Counted from the stretch's first letter, positions 45,642 through 56,364 are shown. The stretch is 64,000 nt of DNA from Ramlibacter tataouinensis TTB310 (GCF_000215705.1 NC_015677.1:2182001-2246000), one strand, 5' to 3'. Numbers and translations are program-made. The notes: generated by a model from the sequence alone, not told the origin.

Positions 45642-46928
45642 TTATCGCTGGAAAGGACCCCAGTCCGGCTCGCGGATGTCGCCCCCCTGCCCGGCCAGCC
45701 GTGCCTTGATCTTGCCGTCCAGCGTGGTGGTCATGAGCGCCTCGCGCCCGCCCTGCCGGGTCGCGTAGACGATCAGGCGGCCGTTGGGCGCGAAACTCGG
45801 ACTCTCGTCGGCCGTGGTGTCGGTCACCGACACGGGCGCGCCGCCGGCCAGCTCCATGACCTGCAGCTTGAAGGCCCCTCCAATGCGCGAAATGTAGGCC
45901 AGCCATCTGCCGTCCGGGCTGAGTGCCGGGGAAATGTTGTAACTCCCGGTAAAGGTCACCCGTTCAGGGTTGCCGCCTGTGGCGGGCATGCGATAGACCT
46001 GCGGCGCGCCGCCGCGGTCGCTGACGAAGTAGATGCTGCGCCCGTCCGGCGTGAACAGCGGCTCGGTGTCGATGCCCGCCGACTGCGTCAGGCGGCGCGG
46101 CTCGCCGCCGCCGGCGTCGATGGTGTACAGCTGCGAGCCGCCCTCGCGGCTGAGGGTCACGGCCAGCGTGCGGCCGTCGGGCGACCAGGCGGGCGCGCTG
46201 TTGGAGCCGCGGAAGTTGGCCAGCAGGCGGCGCCGGCCGCTGGCCACCTCGTGCACGTAGACCACCGGCTTGCGCGACTCGAAGGACACGTAGGCCAGCT
46301 GGGCGCCGTTGCTCGACCAGGCCGGCGAGATGATGGGCTCGGGGCTGGCCAGCGCCGACTGCGCGTTCTCGCCGTCCGCGTCGGCCACCCACAGGTTGTA
46401 GCGGTTGCCCGCCTTGGTCACGTAGGCGATGCGGGTGGAGAACACGCCCCGCTCGCCGGTGAGCTTCTCGTAGATGAAGTCGGCCACGCGATGGGCGGCC
46501 AGCCGCAGGTCGCCCGCGTTGACCGCGTAGCTCTGGCCGCCCAGGTCTTGGCCGCGCACCACGTCCCACAGGCGGAAGCGCACGTCCCAGCGGCCGTCGC
46601 TCAGGCGGCCGACCCGGCCGGCCACCAGCGCGTCGGCGCCGCGCTGGCGCCAGGGCGCCACGTCGGGCCGGCTGGCCTCGTCCAGCAGCCCGGCGCCCGC
46701 GGCATCGACGCCGCGGAAGCGGCCGCTGCGCTCCAGATCGGCCTGGACGATGGCCGCGATCTTCTGCGGCGCCTCCGCGTCGCCGCGGAACGGCGCGACG
46801 GCGATGGGCAGCTGCGTCAGGCCCACACCCGTCACCTCCACCCGGAACTGTGCGAATGCCGCGGGCAGCGCGCCCGCACCGAGCAGGCCGACCACGTGGC
46901 GGCGGCGGAATTGACCCAGCGAATTCAT
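45642..46928 (-). CDS. tolB: Tol-Pal system protein TolB
   Basis: 428 residues. An N-terminal signal with two or three Arg (FRRRHVVGLLGAGALP, AAFAQ) could be a Tat or Sec signal; TolB is usually Sec-exported. Then the N-terminal domain (ITGVGLTQLPIAVAPF-like, VEVTGVGLTQLPIAVAPF) and a six-bladed beta-propeller with repeats YVSFESRKPVVYVHEVASG, SPDGRTLAV, TPDGRSIYFVSD, SPDGRWLAYIS. It binds Pal and the TolA system. Start ATG 46928 overlaps the preceding glycosyltransferase stop by ATGA; tolQ, tolR and tolA are not upstream. Confidence 0.95.
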   Translation of the reverse strand: MNSLGQFRRRHVVGLLGAGALPAAFAQFRVEVTGVGLTQLPIAVAPFRGDAEAPQKIAAIVQADLERSGRFRGVDAAGAGLLDEASRPDVAPWRQRGADALVAGRVGRLSDGRWDVRFRLWDVVRGQDLGGQSYAVNAGDLRLAAHRVADFIYEKLTGERGVFSTRIAYVTKAGNRYNLWVADADGENAQSALASPEPIISPAWSSNGAQLAYVSFESRKPVVYVHEVASGRRRLLANFRGSNSAPAWSPDGRTLAVTLSREGGSQLYTIDAGGGEPRRLTQSAGIDTEPLFTPDGRSIYFVSDRGGAPQVYRMPATGGNPERVTFTGSYNISPALSPDGRWLAYISRIGGAFKLQVMELAGGAPVSVTDTTADESPSFAPNGRLIVYATRQGGREALMTTTLDGKIKARLAGQGGDIREPDWGPFQR

Positions 46929-47791
46929 GCTCCAGTTTCTCCTTGACGATGGTTCAGTTCGGTCACGGCCACCCCGGGTTGGTTCCCGGCCTCGGCCAGG
47001 CCGATGGCCGCGCGGCGCAGGCCGCTGCTTTGGCGCTCCAGCACCCGCGCCCGGTTGGCGGCTTCGCCCGCCCGGCTGTTCTCGCGGTGCCACAGGTGGA
47101 ACACCTCGGTGGACAGGAAGCCATTCTTGCGCGCCAGCCCCTGGTTGTGCAGCCGCAGCACCAGGTCGGCATCCTCGTGACCCCAGCCGCTGAAGCTCTC
47201 GTCGAAGCCGTTGACCGCCTCCAGGTCACCGCGCCACAGGCCGAAGTTGCAGCTGCGGATGCCGCGCCAGCGGAACCGCGGCTCGCGCCGGCCCGGTGCC
47301 CCGGTCCAGCGCACCAGGTGGGCCAGCTTGTTGACGTCGCCGGCCAGGCGCAGCCGCAGCCACTGCGCCGGCGGCAGCCGCCCCGGGTCGATTTCGCCGG
47401 CGAGCACGCGGCGGCTCAACCGCTCGCTCAGCAGCACGCGGCTGCCGTTGACGAAGGCGCCTGGCTCGGCCAGCCGGCGGTGCTGCGCCACGAAGCGCGG
47501 GTTGGGCACGCAGTCGCCGTCCATGAACACCAGGTAGTCCGCCGGCGCGTGCAGGGCACCCAGGTTGCGCGCGCGCGCCGCGGTGAAGCCGACGTCCGGA
47601 TGCCACACGTGCCGCACCGGGCAGGGGAAGCGCGGCAGCCCCGCGCGCAGCGCGTGCACGTGCTCGGGCCGCGACCCGTCGTCGGCGACCACCACCTGGT
47701 CGTCGGGCGCGCACTGGGGCGCCAGGCCGCGCAGCACCGCCAGCAGCGCGTCCGAGCGGTTGTAGGTGAGGACGACGAAGGCCGTCCTCAT
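46925..47791 (-). CDS. Glycosyltransferase family 2 (galactosyltransferase-like)
   Basis: 288 residues, GT-A fold. AFVVLTYNRSDALLAVLRGL at the start, VVVADDGSRPEH (first acidic site), DYLVFMDGDCVPNPRF (the DxD metal site) and a C-terminal FSGWGHEDADLVLRL, the GWGxEDxD motif of chondroitin-polymerase/galactosyltransferase-like members. It would add a sugar to a surface glycan, probably on the inner face of the membrane. Overlaps with genes on both sides (ATGA) tie it to the tol operon and to the other glycosyltransferase. Confidence 0.85.
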   Translation of the reverse strand: MRTAFVVLTYNRSDALLAVLRGLAPQCAPDDQVVVADDGSRPEHVHALRAGLPRFPCPVRHVWHPDVGFTAARARNLGALHAPADYLVFMDGDCVPNPRFVAQHRRLAEPGAFVNGSRVLLSERLSRRVLAGEIDPGRLPPAQWLRLRLAGDVNKLAHLVRWTGAPGRREPRFRWRGIRSCNFGLWRGDLEAVNGFDESFSGWGHEDADLVLRLHNQGLARKNGFLSTEVFHLWHRENSRAGEAANRARVLERQSSGLRRAAIGLAEAGNQPGVAVTELNHRQGETGA

Positions 47792-48555
47792 GGGCCGGTG
47801 GTCCGGGCGGCAGCGCGCTGCAGCAGCCACAGCTTGAGGTAGCGGTAGTAGGTGCCCTCGGCATTGGAGATGGCCAGCGCCAGGCCGAGCCGGCCGTCCA
47901 GGAAGCCGCGCCGCAGCAGATAGGTCCGCACGAAGGCCCACAGGCCGTGGCCCAGCGCCTTGGCGAACGAGCCCTTGACGCCGCGCCGCTGCAGCGCGCG
48001 CGCGGCGGCGGTGGAGTACCGGTCCACCTTGGCCAGCACCGACTCGAAGTCGCGCATGCTCTCGTGCAGCAGCTCCCCGCCCAGCCGGCCCACGCTGCCG
48101 TCCACCAGCAGGCGCTCGTGCACCAGGTCGTCCGAGAAGCGCGCCTGGCCCCTGCGCCACAGCCGCACGATGCGGTCGGGGTACCAGCCGGAATGGGCCA
48201 TGTACTGACCGCAGTAGCTGGAGCGGCGGTTGACGCTGTAGGCCGCATGCGCGGCCGACCGCATCGCCTGGCGGATCTGCGCGGCCAGGTCGGGCGTGAT
48301 GCGCTCGTCGGCATCGAGCGAGAACACCCAGTCGCCCTGGGCCAGGTCCAGCGCGCGGTTCTTCTGCGGCCCGAAGCCCGGCCAGTCGGGCGTGACCACC
48401 ACGCGCGCGCCCAGCGAGCGGGCGAGCTCGACCGTGTCGTCGGTGCTGCCGGAGTCGAGCACCACAACCTCGTCCGCGAACTGCGCGGAACGCACGCACT
48501 CGGTGATGTGGATGGCTTCGTTCTTGGCGACGATGATGATGGACAGGCGATTCAT
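47788..48555 (-). CDS. Glycosyltransferase family 2, WaaE/KdtX-like
   Basis: 255 residues. NRLSIIIVAKNEAIHITEC, VVVLDSGSTDDTVE, GFGPQKNRALDLAQGDWVFSLDADE (DxD site) match the WaaE/KdtX-type lipopolysaccharide core beta-1,4-glucosyltransferases. Two late membrane-associated helices (GLWAFVRTYLLRRGFL) are typical. ATG 48555 is chosen because homology starts at NRLSI; a longer frame starts at 48588 without support. It is divergent from galE across 80 bases and overlaps the next glycosyltransferase by ATGA. Confidence 0.85.
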   Translation of the reverse strand: MNRLSIIIVAKNEAIHITECVRSAQFADEVVVLDSGSTDDTVELARSLGARVVVTPDWPGFGPQKNRALDLAQGDWVFSLDADERITPDLAAQIRQAMRSAAHAAYSVNRRSSYCGQYMAHSGWYPDRIVRLWRRGQARFSDDLVHERLLVDGSVGRLGGELLHESMRDFESVLAKVDRYSTAAARALQRRGVKGSFAKALGHGLWAFVRTYLLRRGFLDGRLGLALAISNAEGTYYRYLKLWLLQRAAARTTGP

Positions 48556-48635
48556 AGCTCGTGCAAGCCGTCGAGCGGAGCATGCCACGGCATAATCCGC
48601 GACTCGACAAACGCCTGATTATCACACCCCGACTC

Positions 48636-49637
48636 ATGAACAAAGCGCCCGCGGTCGTCGTTGCCGGAGGCACCGGCTACATCGGCTCCCACATGGTGCG
48701 CATGCTGCGCGAAAGCGGTTGGCGCCCCATCATCATCGACAACCTCGCCACCGGCCATGCCGAGGCGGCTGCCAGCGCCGAGCTCAAGGTCGGCGAAATC
48801 GGCGACAAGGCCTTCGTCGCGGCCGTGCTCAAGGAGTTCGAGCCGCAGTGCGTGATGCACTTCGCCGCCTCCAGCCTGGTAGGCGAGTCGGTGCAAAAGC
48901 CCGGCAAGTACTGGCGCAACAACCTGGTGCAGACGCTGAACCTGCTGGACACCATGCTGGAGCACGGCGTCACGCAGTTCATCTTCTCGTCCACCGCCGC
49001 CGTGTACGGCAACCCGGTCGAGGTGCCCATCCCCGAGGACCACCCCACGCGACCGATCAACCCCTACGGCCACAGCAAGCTGGCCGTGGAGTACGCGCTG
49101 GAGGATTACTCCGCCGCGCACGGCCTGCGCTCGATCACGCTGCGCTACTTCAACGCCGCGGGCGCGCACCCGGACGGCAGCCTGGGCGAGCGGCACGAGC
49201 CCGAGACGCACCTGATCCCGCTGATCCTGCAGGTGGCCTCGGGGCGGCGCCCGCACATCGCGCGCTACGGTTCCCAGCACGCCACCCCGGACGGCTCCTG
49301 CATCCGCGACTACATCCACGTGCAGGACCTGTGCGCGGCCCACCTGCTGGCGCTGCGCAGGCTCGAGGCCGGCGCGGCCACCACCACCTACAACCTGGGC
49401 AACGGGCTGGGCCATTCGGTCAACGAGGTGATCGAGGCGGCGCGGCGCGTCACCGGCCATCCCATCCCCATGCGCGACGACCCGCCGCGCGCCGGCGACC
49501 CGCCGGTGCTGGTGGCCGACGCCGCGCGCGCCCGCGCCGAGCTGGGCTGGTCGCCGCAGTACGGCGACATCGAGACCATCATCGCCCACGCCTGGCAGTG
49601 GGAGCGCCGGCTCCACCAGGCCGCCCGCCACCCGTGA
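48636..49637 (+). CDS. galE: UDP-glucose 4-epimerase GalE
   Basis: 333 residues, extended SDR. It interconverts UDP-glucose and UDP-galactose, supplying galactose for surface glycans. NAD motif VAGGTGYIGSHMVRML; catalytic Ser in FSSTAAVYG and Tyr-x3-Lys in YGHSKLAVE; RYFNAAGAHPDG and GSCIRDYIHVQDL are typical. ATG 48636 has no clear ribosome binding site. It overlaps msbA by GTGA and is divergent from the glycosyltransferase genes, which its product may serve. Confidence 0.93.
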   Translation: MNKAPAVVVAGGTGYIGSHMVRMLRESGWRPIIIDNLATGHAEAAASAELKVGEIGDKAFVAAVLKEFEPQCVMHFAASSLVGESVQKPGKYWRNNLVQTLNLLDTMLEHGVTQFIFSSTAAVYGNPVEVPIPEDHPTRPINPYGHSKLAVEYALEDYSAAHGLRSITLRYFNAAGAHPDGSLGERHEPETHLIPLILQVASGRRPHIARYGSQHATPDGSCIRDYIHVQDLCAAHLLALRRLEAGAATTTYNLGNGLGHSVNEVIEAARRVTGHPIPMRDDPPRAGDPPVLVADAARARAELGWSPQYGDIETIIAHAWQWERRLHQAARHP

Positions 49638-51361
49638 CCCGGATCGACCTCGCCGCGGTGCGGTGGCTGCTGCCGTACTTCGGCGGTTCGCGCCGCCTCT
49701 GGATCGTCGCGGCGCTGGCGACCCTGGTGTCCTCGGCCACCGAGCCGCTGGTGCCGGCCCTGCTCAAGCCCCTGCTGGACCGGGGCTTCAAGCCCGGCGG
49801 CCTGGAGCTGTGGATGGTGCCCGCCGCCCTGCTGCTGCTGTTCGCGGTGCGCGGCACGGCCGGCTACCTGGCCGACCTGGCGGTGGCGCGCATCACCCAG
49901 GACGGGCTGCTCGCGCTGCGCGAGGCCCTGTTCGGCCGGCTGCTCGACGCGCGGCTGTCGCTGTTCGGCACCGAGAACGCGACCTCGCTGTCCAACACCG
50001 TGGTGTTCGAGGTGCAGAACGGCGTCACCCTGCTGGTCAACTCCGTCATGGGGCTGCTCAAGGACAGCCTGGCGCTGCTGGCGCTGCTGGTGTACCTGCT
50101 GCTGCTGAACTGGCAGCTCACGCTCGTCGTCTTCGCCATCGTGCCGGGCGTGGGCTGGATCATGCGCACGCTGTCGCGCCGGCTCTACCGCATCGCGCGC
50201 AGCACCCAGACCGCCACCAACGACCTGGCCTACGTGGTCGAGGAGAACGTGCTGGCCGCGCGCGTGGTGCGGCTGCACGGGGCCCAGGCGGCGCAGGCCG
50301 CGCGCTTCGCCGGCCTGAGCGCGGCGCTGCGCCGGCTGGCGCTCAAGTCGGTGGCGGCCTCGGCCGCCATCACGCCGCTGACGCACATGCTGGCGGCGGC
50401 GGCGCTGTCGGTGGTGATCTGCATCGCGCTGTGGCAGACCCGCGACGGCATCACCGTGGGCACCTTCGCTTCCTTCATCACGGCCATGCTGATGCTGATC
50501 GCGCCGAGCAAGCGCCTGTCCGAGGCGGCCAACCCGATCTCGCGCGGCCTGGCGGCGGTGCAGCGGGCCATCGACCTGGTCGAGAAGACGCCGGCCGAAT
50601 CCGGCGGCAGCCACGCACCGGGCCGGGCCCAGGGGCGCATCAGCCTGCGCTCGGTCAGCGTGCGCTACCGCGATGAGGGAGCGCCGGCGCTGGACCATCT
50701 AAGCCTGGACATCGAGCCCGGCCAGGTCGTCGCGCTGGTCGGCCCGTCGGGCTCCGGCAAGACCACCCTGGCCAACCTGCTGCCGCGCTTCGTCGTGCCC
50801 GACGGCGGCCAGGTGCAGCTGGACGGCGTCGACCTGGCGCAATGGCGCCTGGATGCCCTGCGGGCCCAGTTCGCCCTGGTCAGCCAGGACGTGGTGATGT
50901 TCAACGACACCCTGGCGGCCAACATCGCGCTGGAGGATCCGCCCGACCGCGAGCGGGTGGAGCGCTGCGTCGACGCGGCCAACCTGCGGGCCCTGGTCGC
51001 TTCGCTGCCGCAGGGCCTGGAGACCGTGACCGGCCACAACGCGGCCGAGCTGTCCGGCGGCCAGCGCCAGCGCCTGGCCATCGCGCGCGCGCTGTACAAG
51101 GACGCGCCTATCCTGATCCTGGACGAGGCCACCTCGGCGCTGGACGCGGCCTCCGAGCGCCTGGTGCAGGAGGCGCTGCAGCGCCTGATGGCCGGCCGCA
51201 CCACGCTGATCATCGCCCACCGCCTGTCCACCATCGAGCATGCCGACCGCGTTGTCGTGCTCGAGCAGGGCCGGCTGGCCGAAAGCGGCAGCCATGCCGA
51301 GCTGATGGCGCAGGGCGGCCTGTACGCCCGGCTGCGGGCGCTGCAGCAGGGCGCGGCATGA
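49634..51361 (+). CDS. msbA: Lipid A export ABC transporter MsbA, GTG start
   Basis: 575 residues: six membrane helices in the first ~320 residues, then the ATPase domain with Walker A GPSGSGKTT, Q-loop FALVSQDVVMFNDT, signature LSGGQRQRL and Walker B LILDEATSALD. FNDTLAANIAL and the linker fit MsbA, the lipid A/LPS flippase. The GTG at 49634 overlaps the galE stop (GTGA). Genes for glycosyltransferases and an O-antigen ligase next door fit this role. Confidence 0.93.
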   Translation: MTRIDLAAVRWLLPYFGGSRRLWIVAALATLVSSATEPLVPALLKPLLDRGFKPGGLELWMVPAALLLLFAVRGTAGYLADLAVARITQDGLLALREALFGRLLDARLSLFGTENATSLSNTVVFEVQNGVTLLVNSVMGLLKDSLALLALLVYLLLLNWQLTLVVFAIVPGVGWIMRTLSRRLYRIARSTQTATNDLAYVVEENVLAARVVRLHGAQAAQAARFAGLSAALRRLALKSVAASAAITPLTHMLAAAALSVVICIALWQTRDGITVGTFASFITAMLMLIAPSKRLSEAANPISRGLAAVQRAIDLVEKTPAESGGSHAPGRAQGRISLRSVSVRYRDEGAPALDHLSLDIEPGQVVALVGPSGSGKTTLANLLPRFVVPDGGQVQLDGVDLAQWRLDALRAQFALVSQDVVMFNDTLAANIALEDPPDRERVERCVDAANLRALVASLPQGLETVTGHNAAELSGGQRQRLAIARALYKDAPILILDEATSALDAASERLVQEALQRLMAGRTTLIIAHRLSTIEHADRVVVLEQGRLAESGSHAELMAQGGLYARLRALQQGAA

Positions 51362-52626
51362 CGGTCTTGAAGGCGCTGCGCGAGCCGGCGCTGCCGCCGG
51401 CCCCGCGGCTGGCCGCGCCGCTGGACCGGCTGCTGGCCGGCACCCTGGCCGTGTTCGGCTTCGTGCTGCCCTTCTCGCCGCCGGCGGTGGCGCTGGCCAT
51501 GCTGGCCCTGCTGCTGCTGCTGCTGCCCGCAGCGCCGGCCTTGTGGCGCAGCGCCCCCTGGCGCGACCCGGTGATCGCGGTCGGCCTGGCGCTGCTGGCC
51601 TACATCGCGCTGCACACCTGGGTCGTCTCCGGCTTCACCGCGAGCTCGGGCCGCCTGGTGAACCACTACCACGAACTCCTGATGGCGGCGGTGCTGCTGG
51701 GCCTGTTCCGGCTCGTGTCGCGGCCGCAGTGGTTCTTCTTCGGGCTGGCCCTGGGGGCGGTCGGCTATGCCGCCGTGCACTGGCTGGGCCTGGCCTGGCA
51801 GCCCCTGGCCGAGGACCTGAGCTCGCGCCGCATCTCCGCCGGCTTCGGCCTGGCGCTGTGCGCCTTCCTCCTGCTCGACCAGTCGCGCCGCTACACCGGC
51901 CGCGTCCGCGCGCTGCTGCGGGCCGGCGCGCTGTTCCTGGCGGCCACGGTGCTGTTCGCCATCGACGGCCGCACCGGGCACGTGGTGCTGCTGGTGCTGG
52001 TGGCGTGCGCGGCCTGGTGGCACAGCCCGCCGCGCCTGCGCTGGGCGGCCCTGGTGGCGCTGCCCACCGCCGCCGCGCTGCTGGCGCTGAGCTCCACGGC
52101 GGTCCAGTCGCGCCTGGGGGAGACGCTGGCGGTCGCGCGGGGCGCCCCCAACGGCGAACTCACCTCCACCGGCATCCGGATGGAACTGCTGCATGCCGCC
52201 CTGGAAGTCGCCCGCGGCCACTACGCGACGGGCGCAGGCTTCGCGCGCTACGGCGATTTCCATTCCGCCTCGGCCCGCGCGCGGGACGCCGCTCTGGGCC
52301 GGCCGGCCGCCCCCTATCCCTGGGCGCAGGTGAACAACCCGCACAACGAGTTCCTGATGCAGCTGGTGGGCGGCGGTGTGCTCGCCCTCGCCCTGTTCCT
52401 GGCCTGGCTGGGGCTGACCGCGCTGCGGCGCACCGCCGGCCGACCCGATCGCCTGCTGATCGCCATGAGCCTGGCCTTCGCCACCGGCTGCCTGTTCAAC
52501 TCGCTGCTGCGGGACTTCGCCGAGGGCCATCTGTACGTGGCGCTGCTCGCGTGGGCACTGGCCCGGTCCGGACGCCAGGAAGCCGCTGCGCCCGCCGTGG
52601 CCGGCGGCGGCAAGCGCGCGGCCTGA
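51358..52626 (+). CDS. O-antigen ligase family protein
   Basis: 422 residues with about ten to twelve membrane segments. The Wzy_C/WaaL-type region is a long periplasmic loop (about 255-340: LTSTGIRMELLHAALEVARG, HYATGAGFARYGDF) ending in QVNNPHNEFLMQLVGGG, whose PHNE His is the conserved catalytic residue of the family. It should join a glycan to lipid A-core, or polymerise glycan units. Start overlaps msbA by ATGA. Waal versus Wzy cannot be decided from sequence; adjacency to msbA favours ligase. Confidence 0.85.
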   Translation: MTVLKALREPALPPAPRLAAPLDRLLAGTLAVFGFVLPFSPPAVALAMLALLLLLLPAAPALWRSAPWRDPVIAVGLALLAYIALHTWVVSGFTASSGRLVNHYHELLMAAVLLGLFRLVSRPQWFFFGLALGAVGYAAVHWLGLAWQPLAEDLSSRRISAGFGLALCAFLLLDQSRRYTGRVRALLRAGALFLAATVLFAIDGRTGHVVLLVLVACAAWWHSPPRLRWAALVALPTAAALLALSSTAVQSRLGETLAVARGAPNGELTSTGIRMELLHAALEVARGHYATGAGFARYGDFHSASARARDAALGRPAAPYPWAQVNNPHNEFLMQLVGGGVLALALFLAWLGLTALRRTAGRPDRLLIAMSLAFATGCLFNSLLRDFAEGHLYVALLAWALARSGRQEAAAPAVAGGGKRAA

Positions 52627-52632
52627 GCGGCT

Positions 52633-54114
<1,482 letters not shown>

Positions 54115-54211
54115 GCGGCCACAGGATACCTCAGCCCCTGCGCCGTGAAGGCGCTGCTAGACTGACTTCTCGCATGCGAAATGCCTCCCCGTGCCCACTG
54201 GCACCCCCCAC

Positions 54212-55681
54212 ATGAGCACCCCGACACAGCCTCCGGCCTTTCTCCAGGGAGGCGGCGCCATGGGCGAGCGGATCCGGGCCTTCGACTGGGCCTCGCATCC
54301 GCTGGGCCCGCCGCAGCAGTGGCCGGACGCGCTGCGCATGGCGCTCACGCTGTGCCTCAATTCCAGCTTCCCCACGGCGATCTACTGGGGGCCGGAGATG
54401 CACGTCCTCTACAACGACGCCTGGTCCGTGATTCCGGCGGAGAAGCATCCCTGGATCCTGGGTAAGCCGGCGCGGGAGGGCTGGGCCGACATCTGGCACA
54501 TCGTCGAGCCGCAGTTCCGGCAGGTGTTCGACGCCGGCCAGGGTCTGGCGCTGTACGAGCAGATGCTGCCCATGGTCCGCGGCGGCGCGCCGCGCGAGAC
54601 CTGGTGGAACTACAGCATCACGCCGATCCGCCACGCCGACCACGCCGTGGGCGGCATCTTCAACCAGGGCCACGAGATCACCGAGGTGGTGGTCGCGCGC
54701 CGCCAGCGCGAGGCGGAGCTCGCCCGCTGGCGCGAGATGTTCCGGCAGGCACCCGTGCCGGTGGCGCTGCTGCGCGGGCCGGGTCACGTGTACGAGTTCA
54801 CCAATGACGCCTACCTGCGGCTGATCGGGCGCCGGAACGTGACTGGCCAAAAGGTCCGGGACGCCCTGCCGGAGATGGTGGAGCAGGGTTTCATCGCCCT
54901 GCTTGACCGGGTCTACCGCAGTGGCGAGACTTACCTGGGCGCCGGTGCTTCCGTGAAGCTGCAGCGCCTGGAAGGCGGGCCCATCGAGGACCGCACCGTC
55001 GACTTCATGTACCAGCCCATGCGGGATGCGCGCGGCGAGGTCGAGGGCATCCTGGTGCTGGTCACGGACGTCACCGAGCGGGCGCGCGCGGAGGCGGCGC
55101 TGCGGCTGTCGAACTGGCAGCTCGGGGAGGAGCGCGCGCGGCTGGCCTCGCTGAACGAGGCCGAGCAGCGGACGCAGCAGGCGCTTCGCCGGTTCAACGA
55201 CACGCTGGAGGCCGAGGTGAGGCGCCGCACCTTCGACCAGACCCGCGCGCTGCAGTCCCAGGGCGCGGTCGCCGACCGGCTGCGTGCCGCCTTCGCCACC
55301 GACCTCATCTTCCAGGGCTTCATGGACCCGGACGGCACGCTGCGCGACAGCAACCCCGCGTCGCTGGCGGCGATCCGCTGCAGCCTGCACGAGGTGGTGG
55401 ATCGCCCGTTCTGGGAGACGCCCTGGTTCAGCGCCACGCCCGGGATGCCACAGCGCGTGCGCGAAGCGGTGGAAACGGCCCGCCAGGGGCGCACGGTGCG
55501 CGCCACCTTGACCGTTGACCTGCCGGACGGCAGGCGCAGCTTCCGCTTCTCCGTGCGGCCGGTGTTCAATGGCCGGCAGGAGCTCGTGGGCCTGGTGGCG
55601 GAGGCGCTGGAGGTCGCGGCGGCGCCGGAGAAGCCGGCCGACGCAGAGGTGGTGATGCGCAGCCGGGAGCCTACGGCCTGA
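54212..55681 (+). CDS. PAS-domain protein without kinase or output
   Basis: 489 residues from ATG 54212; GTG 54191 is an alternative. Three PAS-like units: about 15-150 (MGERIRAFDWASHPLGPP, FPTAIYWGPEMHVLYNDAW, the form often found at the N-terminus of large kinases), 165-285 (VYEFTNDAYLRLIG, ILVLVTDVTERARAEAAL), and 365-475 (DLIFQGFMDPDGTLRDSNPA) after a coiled coil. No histidine kinase, GGDEF or DNA-binding domain follows, so it may signal through partners. TAGACT about 50 bases upstream could be its -10. Its end overlaps convergent maf by 11 bases. Confidence 0.8.
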   Translation: MSTPTQPPAFLQGGGAMGERIRAFDWASHPLGPPQQWPDALRMALTLCLNSSFPTAIYWGPEMHVLYNDAWSVIPAEKHPWILGKPAREGWADIWHIVEPQFRQVFDAGQGLALYEQMLPMVRGGAPRETWWNYSITPIRHADHAVGGIFNQGHEITEVVVARRQREAELARWREMFRQAPVPVALLRGPGHVYEFTNDAYLRLIGRRNVTGQKVRDALPEMVEQGFIALLDRVYRSGETYLGAGASVKLQRLEGGPIEDRTVDFMYQPMRDARGEVEGILVLVTDVTERARAEAALRLSNWQLGEERARLASLNEAEQRTQQALRRFNDTLEAEVRRRTFDQTRALQSQGAVADRLRAAFATDLIFQGFMDPDGTLRDSNPASLAAIRCSLHEVVDRPFWETPWFSATPGMPQRVREAVETARQGRTVRATLTVDLPDGRRSFRFSVRPVFNGRQELVGLVAEALEVAAAPEKPADAEVVMRSREPTA

Positions 55682-56276
55682 TCCCGACCGCTTCCAGTAG
55701 GGTCGCCGTCTCGTGCAGCGGCAGCCCCATGATCCCCGTGTAGGACCCGCTGATGCGCATGATGTGCGCCGCCGCCCGCCCCTGCACGGCGTAGGCGCCG
55801 GCCTTGCCCATGGGCTCGCCGCTGTCGACGTAGGCGCGGATCCGCGCCGGGCTCAGGGCCGCGAAGCTGACGCGCGAGTCGCTCAGCGCCTCCACCCGCT
55901 TGCGGCCGGACTGGACCGCCACCGCGGTCAGCACGCGGTGGGTCCGGCCTGCCAGCTCGCGCAGCATGCGCGCCGCCTCCTTCGCATCCGCCGGCTTGCC
56001 GTAGATCGCCCGGCCCAGGGCCACGGTGGTGTCCGAGCACAGCACCGGCGCGGGCGGGAGCTGGCGGCGCCGCAGCCGCGCCAGGGCGGCGTCCAGCTTC
56101 AGGCCGGTGACACGACGAACGTAGGCCGCCGGCGCTTCGCCGGGCTTGACCTCCTCCAGCGCCTCGCTGTCCTCGTCCTCGTCCGGCAGCAGCAGTTCGT
56201 GGCGCACGCCCAGCTGCTCCAGCAGCTGGCGCCGGCGCGGGCTCTGCGAAGCCAGGTAGATGAAGGTCGAAATCAT
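55671..56276 (-). CDS. maf: Maf nucleotide pyrophosphatase
   Basis: 201 residues, normal length. Hydrolyses non-canonical or m7G/UTP-type nucleoside triphosphates, a house-cleaning role. Motifs: YLASQSPRRRQLLEQLG at the start, VLCSDTTVALG, GKPADAKEAARMLRELAGRTH, and DSGEPMGKAGAYAVQG, with the conserved Asp/Glu and Lys. ATG 56276 is chosen as homology starts at ISTFIYLASQSP; the frame runs further back into a repeat. Separated from rlmH by that repeat. Confidence 0.93.
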   Translation of the reverse strand: MISTFIYLASQSPRRRQLLEQLGVRHELLLPDEDEDSEALEEVKPGEAPAAYVRRVTGLKLDAALARLRRRQLPPAPVLCSDTTVALGRAIYGKPADAKEAARMLRELAGRTHRVLTAVAVQSGRKRVEALSDSRVSFAALSPARIRAYVDSGEPMGKAGAYAVQGRAAAHIMRISGSYTGIMGLPLHETATLLEAVGIRP

Positions 56277-56291
56277 GGCCGAGTCGCCGCC

Positions 56292-56364
56292 GGGCCGCCC
56301 CAAGGCGACTCAGCCCCCTCGGGGGGCAGCGCAGTACACGAAGTGACAAGCGTGGGGGCTGACA
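56292..56364. repeat. Comamonadaceae-type intergenic repeat
   Basis: A 73-base element beginning GGGCCGCCCCAAGGCGACTC, with a strong hairpin GCCCCC-TC-GGGGGC (56313-56327), GCAGCGCAGTACACGAAGTG, and ending with GTGGGGGC. I recall this word order from many intergenic regions of Comamonadaceae. It fills the gap between rlmH and maf and could act as an mRNA hairpin. Only one clear copy is in the window. Confidence 0.7.
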
